Below, one piece after another: positions 61,992 through 64,000 of a stretch of DNA of 64,000 bases; the stretch's first letter is position 1, and each line of letters opens with the position of its first letter. Position numbers and translations under genes: made by a program. The stretch covers positions 62,001 to 126,000 of the forward strand of contig NZ_OLMF01000004.1 in assembly GCF_900290195.1 (NCBI RefSeq), given 5' to 3'. Origin of the DNA: Anaerococcus marasmi (GTDB taxonomy: Bacteria > Bacillota > Clostridia > Tissierellales > Peptoniphilaceae). The notes under the pieces are model-generated. The model saw nothing but the letters and a program-made list of their open reading frames with translations, did not search any database and had not been told where the DNA came from.

Positions 61992-62894
61992 ATGGATTTT
62001 GAATCTATATACAAAAATGAGGATATAGGCGAAGTTTTATTTGACCAATCCTTAAGAGACTACACTACTTTTGGCATAGGCGGAAAAGCTGATGTCATGA
62101 TCAAACCAGAGACTGAAAACCAACTACAAAATATATTAAAGATAAACTCCAGAGAAAATATTAAGACTACAGTTATAGGAAGAGGCTCCAACCTTCTAAT
62201 CAGTGATAAGGGGATTAGGGGTTGTGTCATAGTTTTAGCAGATAATTTCGACAAAATTGAAAGGGATGGCGATATCCTAACAGCCCTAGCAGGTACAAGC
62301 TTAAATGAGCTTGCCCTATTTGCTATCGAAAGAAGCCTAAAAGGTATGGAAGAAATATCAGGTATACCTGGCTCAGTCGGTGGAGCTGTAGCTATGAATG
62401 CAGGAGCCTATGGCGGAGAGATAAAGGATATATGTGTAAATGTCAAAGCATTTGACTTTGCGGGTAAAGAATATAATTTTACTAACAGCCAAATGAATTT
62501 TTCCTACAGACATTCCAAAATATTTGAAGATGACCTTATAGTTTCTTCTGCAAGCTTTAAATTGAAGGCAGGAGTTAAAGAAAATATAGAAGAAAGATAC
62601 GAAGACTTCACCAATAGAAGAACTACTAAGCAACCCCTAGATAGAAAATCAGCTGGCTCGACTTTCAAAAGGCCAACTGGATCTTATGCATCCAAGCTAA
62701 TAGACGAATGTGGTCTTAGGGGCTATAGGAGAGGCGAATGCCAAGTTAGCGAGAAACATTGTGGTTTTATAATCAATGTAGATAATGCTACATGCGAGGA
62801 TATGCTTTCATTTATAGAAGAAGTTTCTAAGATAGTAAATGAAAAGACAGGATTTGTATTAGAAAGAGAAGTTAAACTAATCGGAGACTTTTAA
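61992..62894 (+). CDS. murB: UDP-N-acetylenolpyruvoylglucosamine reductase
   Basis: The second committed step of peptidoglycan precursor synthesis, FAD- and NADPH-dependent. FAD-binding TVIGRGSNLLISDKGIRG and GSVGGAVAMNAGAYGGEI, Tyr-Arg of MNFSYRHSKIF and the catalytic Ser in SAGSTFKRPTG are present; type II MurB of 300 residues. CAGGAGG precedes the ATG. It overlaps rapZ by one base, a common murB-rapZ pairing. Confidence 0.97.
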   Translation: MDFESIYKNEDIGEVLFDQSLRDYTTFGIGGKADVMIKPETENQLQNILKINSRENIKTTVIGRGSNLLISDKGIRGCVIVLADNFDKIERDGDILTALAGTSLNELALFAIERSLKGMEEISGIPGSVGGAVAMNAGAYGGEIKDICVNVKAFDFAGKEYNFTNSQMNFSYRHSKIFEDDLIVSSASFKLKAGVKENIEERYEDFTNRRTTKQPLDRKSAGSTFKRPTGSYASKLIDECGLRGYRRGECQVSEKHCGFIINVDNATCEDMLSFIEEVSKIVNEKTGFVLEREVKLIGDF

Positions 62895-63742
62895 TGATAC
62901 TTAAAATTATCACAGGCCTAAGCGGTTCAGGCAAGACTACAGCCCTTCGTGCCTTTGAGGACATGGGATATTACGCTATGGACAATGTCCCAGGATATTT
63001 GATAGAAAAATTCATAGAGCTTAACGCAAATCAAGAAAAACCTATTGAAAAGATGGCAGTGGTAATAGATTTTAGGTCTTATGCTGTAGACGATGACCTT
63101 TACGATTCGCTCCTTAGGCTTAAGAAAGCCAATATAGATACAGAAATCATCTATATATATTCCTCAGATGAGGTGATTTTCAAAAGGTACAACGAATTAA
63201 GACGCCCTCATCCTATGGGTGAGTATGGAAATGTTAGCGAAGGAATCGAGAAAGAAAAGGATATGCTTAAGCCTATCAGAAAGATTGCAGATAGGTTTAT
63301 CGATACAAGCAATTACAAGATTGCAGAGCTTAAGAGGGTAATCGAGGACTCCGCCCTAAAGAAGGATAAAATCATAATAAATCTCATATCTTTTGGTTTC
63401 AAATATGGACTTAGTGATAATTTTGAATTTGTATTTGATATGAGATTCTTGCCCAATCCTTACTATATAAAGGAACTTAAAGGGATGAATGGGACTTGTA
63501 AGGCCCTACAAGATTATTTAGATAGCTTTGAAATCTCAAAGAAATTTGAGGATGATTTATATGAAATGATAAAAAACTTAGTACCAGAATTCTTAAACCA
63601 GGGCAAGGATATAATAAATATTGCCATAGGATGTACAGGAGGCCAACATAGGTCTGTCTATATGGTAGAAAAGCTCTACGAGAGAATGAAAGATGACGAT
63701 TATATTTTAGTTAAGAAACATAGAGAGAAGGATAGATGGTAA
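62894..63742 (+). CDS. rapZ: RNase adapter/nucleotide-binding protein RapZ (YvcJ)
   Basis: A P-loop protein; in E. coli RapZ targets GlmZ RNA to decay and senses glucosamine-6-phosphate, while in Bacillus YvcJ binds and hydrolyses nucleotides. Walker A GLSGSGKTTALRAFEDMG, Walker B MAVVIDFRSY-like strand, and C-terminal GCTGGQHRSVYMVEKL are present. Length 282. In many Firmicutes yvcK and whiA follow; here a phosphatase-like gene intervenes. Confidence 0.95.
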   Translation: MILKIITGLSGSGKTTALRAFEDMGYYAMDNVPGYLIEKFIELNANQEKPIEKMAVVIDFRSYAVDDDLYDSLLRLKKANIDTEIIYIYSSDEVIFKRYNELRRPHPMGEYGNVSEGIEKEKDMLKPIRKIADRFIDTSNYKIAELKRVIEDSALKKDKIIINLISFGFKYGLSDNFEFVFDMRFLPNPYYIKELKGMNGTCKALQDYLDSFEISKKFEDDLYEMIKNLVPEFLNQGKDIINIAIGCTGGQHRSVYMVEKLYERMKDDDYILVKKHREKDRW

Positions 63743-64000
63743 AAAAATATATGAAAAGATATCCCCTAAAGGATGTCCAAAACGCCAGAGACTTAGGTGG
63801 AGTACCAACACTTGATGGCAAGGTGACAAACTGGGGAAAGTTTATTAGAACAGCGACTCTAGATGATGCGAAAGATTGGGACATTAACTACCTTAAGGAA
63901 ATGGGAGTTACTAGAGTAATAGACTTAAGACGTGAAGGTGAGATTGAGCCAAATAAGAAAAGTATTGCCAAAATCAAGGAGAATTTCGACTATTACAATG
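63736..64000 (+). CDS. Tyrosine-phosphatase-family protein (3' end missing)
   Basis: Only 88 codons lie in the window. The beginning, RYPLKDVQNARDLGGVPT, then GKFIRTATLDDAK and MGVTRVIDLRREGEIEPN, matches the start of tyrosine/serine phosphatases of the Y_phosphatase3 type (NxRDLGG and DLRxxxE). The CxxxxxR catalytic loop would lie beyond the edge. AGAAGGA precedes the ATG at 63736, which overlaps the rapZ stop. Confident for the family, not for function. Confidence 0.8.
   Translation, partial: MVKKYMKRYPLKDVQNARDLGGVPTLDGKVTNWGKFIRTATLDDAKDWDINYLKEMGVTRVIDLRREGEIEPNKKSIAKIKENFDYYN

Noticed and set aside
1-64000. CRISPR arrays
   Set aside because: No regularly spaced short repeats were seen; the only repeated units are the large direct repeats, MITEs and hairpins listed.

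Overview
The window is 64 kb of AT-rich, low-GC Gram-positive (Firmicutes) chromosome. Gene order and protein character (PASTA kinase block, class III prepilin cluster, AGA/ATA-rich codon use, anaerobe-like gene set) suggest an anaerobic Gram-positive coccus of the Anaerococcus/Peptoniphilaceae type. That assignment is inference; no 16S gene is present.

Layout. (1) 1-14.7 kb is a housekeeping backbone: pnp (5' end cut off), a possible structured RNA, ftsK-pgsA, recA, a dinB gene facing it, then rqcP-divIC-tilS-hpt, a small membrane protein, and coaX-dus-greA-lysS. LysRS carries an extra C-terminal tRNA-binding (Trbp111/EMAPII-like) domain. (2) 14.3-31.9 kb is an accessory region made of decayed mobile DNA. 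A direct repeat of about 3.05 kb (14311-17366 and 24806-27859) begins inside lysS, exactly at the catalytic/tRNA-binding domain junction. It carries the lysS 3' end, a 174-bp MITE, a TraG/VirD4 coupling-protein remnant, a ClbS/DfsB-like gene, an SRPBCC gene, a SAP-domain gene and a DUF3847 mobilization gene. Between the copies lie a lantibiotic-type ABC transporter with a two-component system, further TraG fragments, a GNAT gene, a DUF1016 nuclease, and a chimeric gene joining a phage replisome-organizer N-terminus to the lysS tRNA-binding domain. To the right are two MOBQ-like oriT sites, a MarR operon with a palindromic operator over its promoter, an IS3 remnant and a broken MobA/MobL relaxase. 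(3) 32-39 kb is backbone again: GNAT, lipid kinase, CapA-like lipoprotein, PAP2 phosphatase, tRNA-Leu(CAA), MATE exporter and pyrH-frr. (4) 39-43.2 kb is a type II/IV pseudopilus operon with platform protein, major pilin, prepilin peptidase and four minor pilin-like proteins, but no assembly ATPase. (5) 43.3-64 kb holds ackA, rpmF, plsX-acpP-rnc-(radical SAM)-smc, def-fmt-rsmB-rlmN-prpC-prkC-rsgA-rpe, a large catalase, rpmB, murB-rapZ and the start of a tyrosine-phosphatase-like gene.

How it fits together. The backbone couples translation, fatty-acid/phospholipid synthesis, division and cell-wall signalling in tightly overlapping operons. The accessory region looks like remains of conjugative/mobilizable elements that recombined at the 3' end of lysS. 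The points most worth a second look are the lysS-anchored repeat with its chimeric gene, the apparent AUU start of smc, the divergent leaderless dinB/rqcP promoters, the folded RNA after pnp, and the paired oriT/DUF3847 modules. All comparisons were made by reading the sequence; no database search was run.
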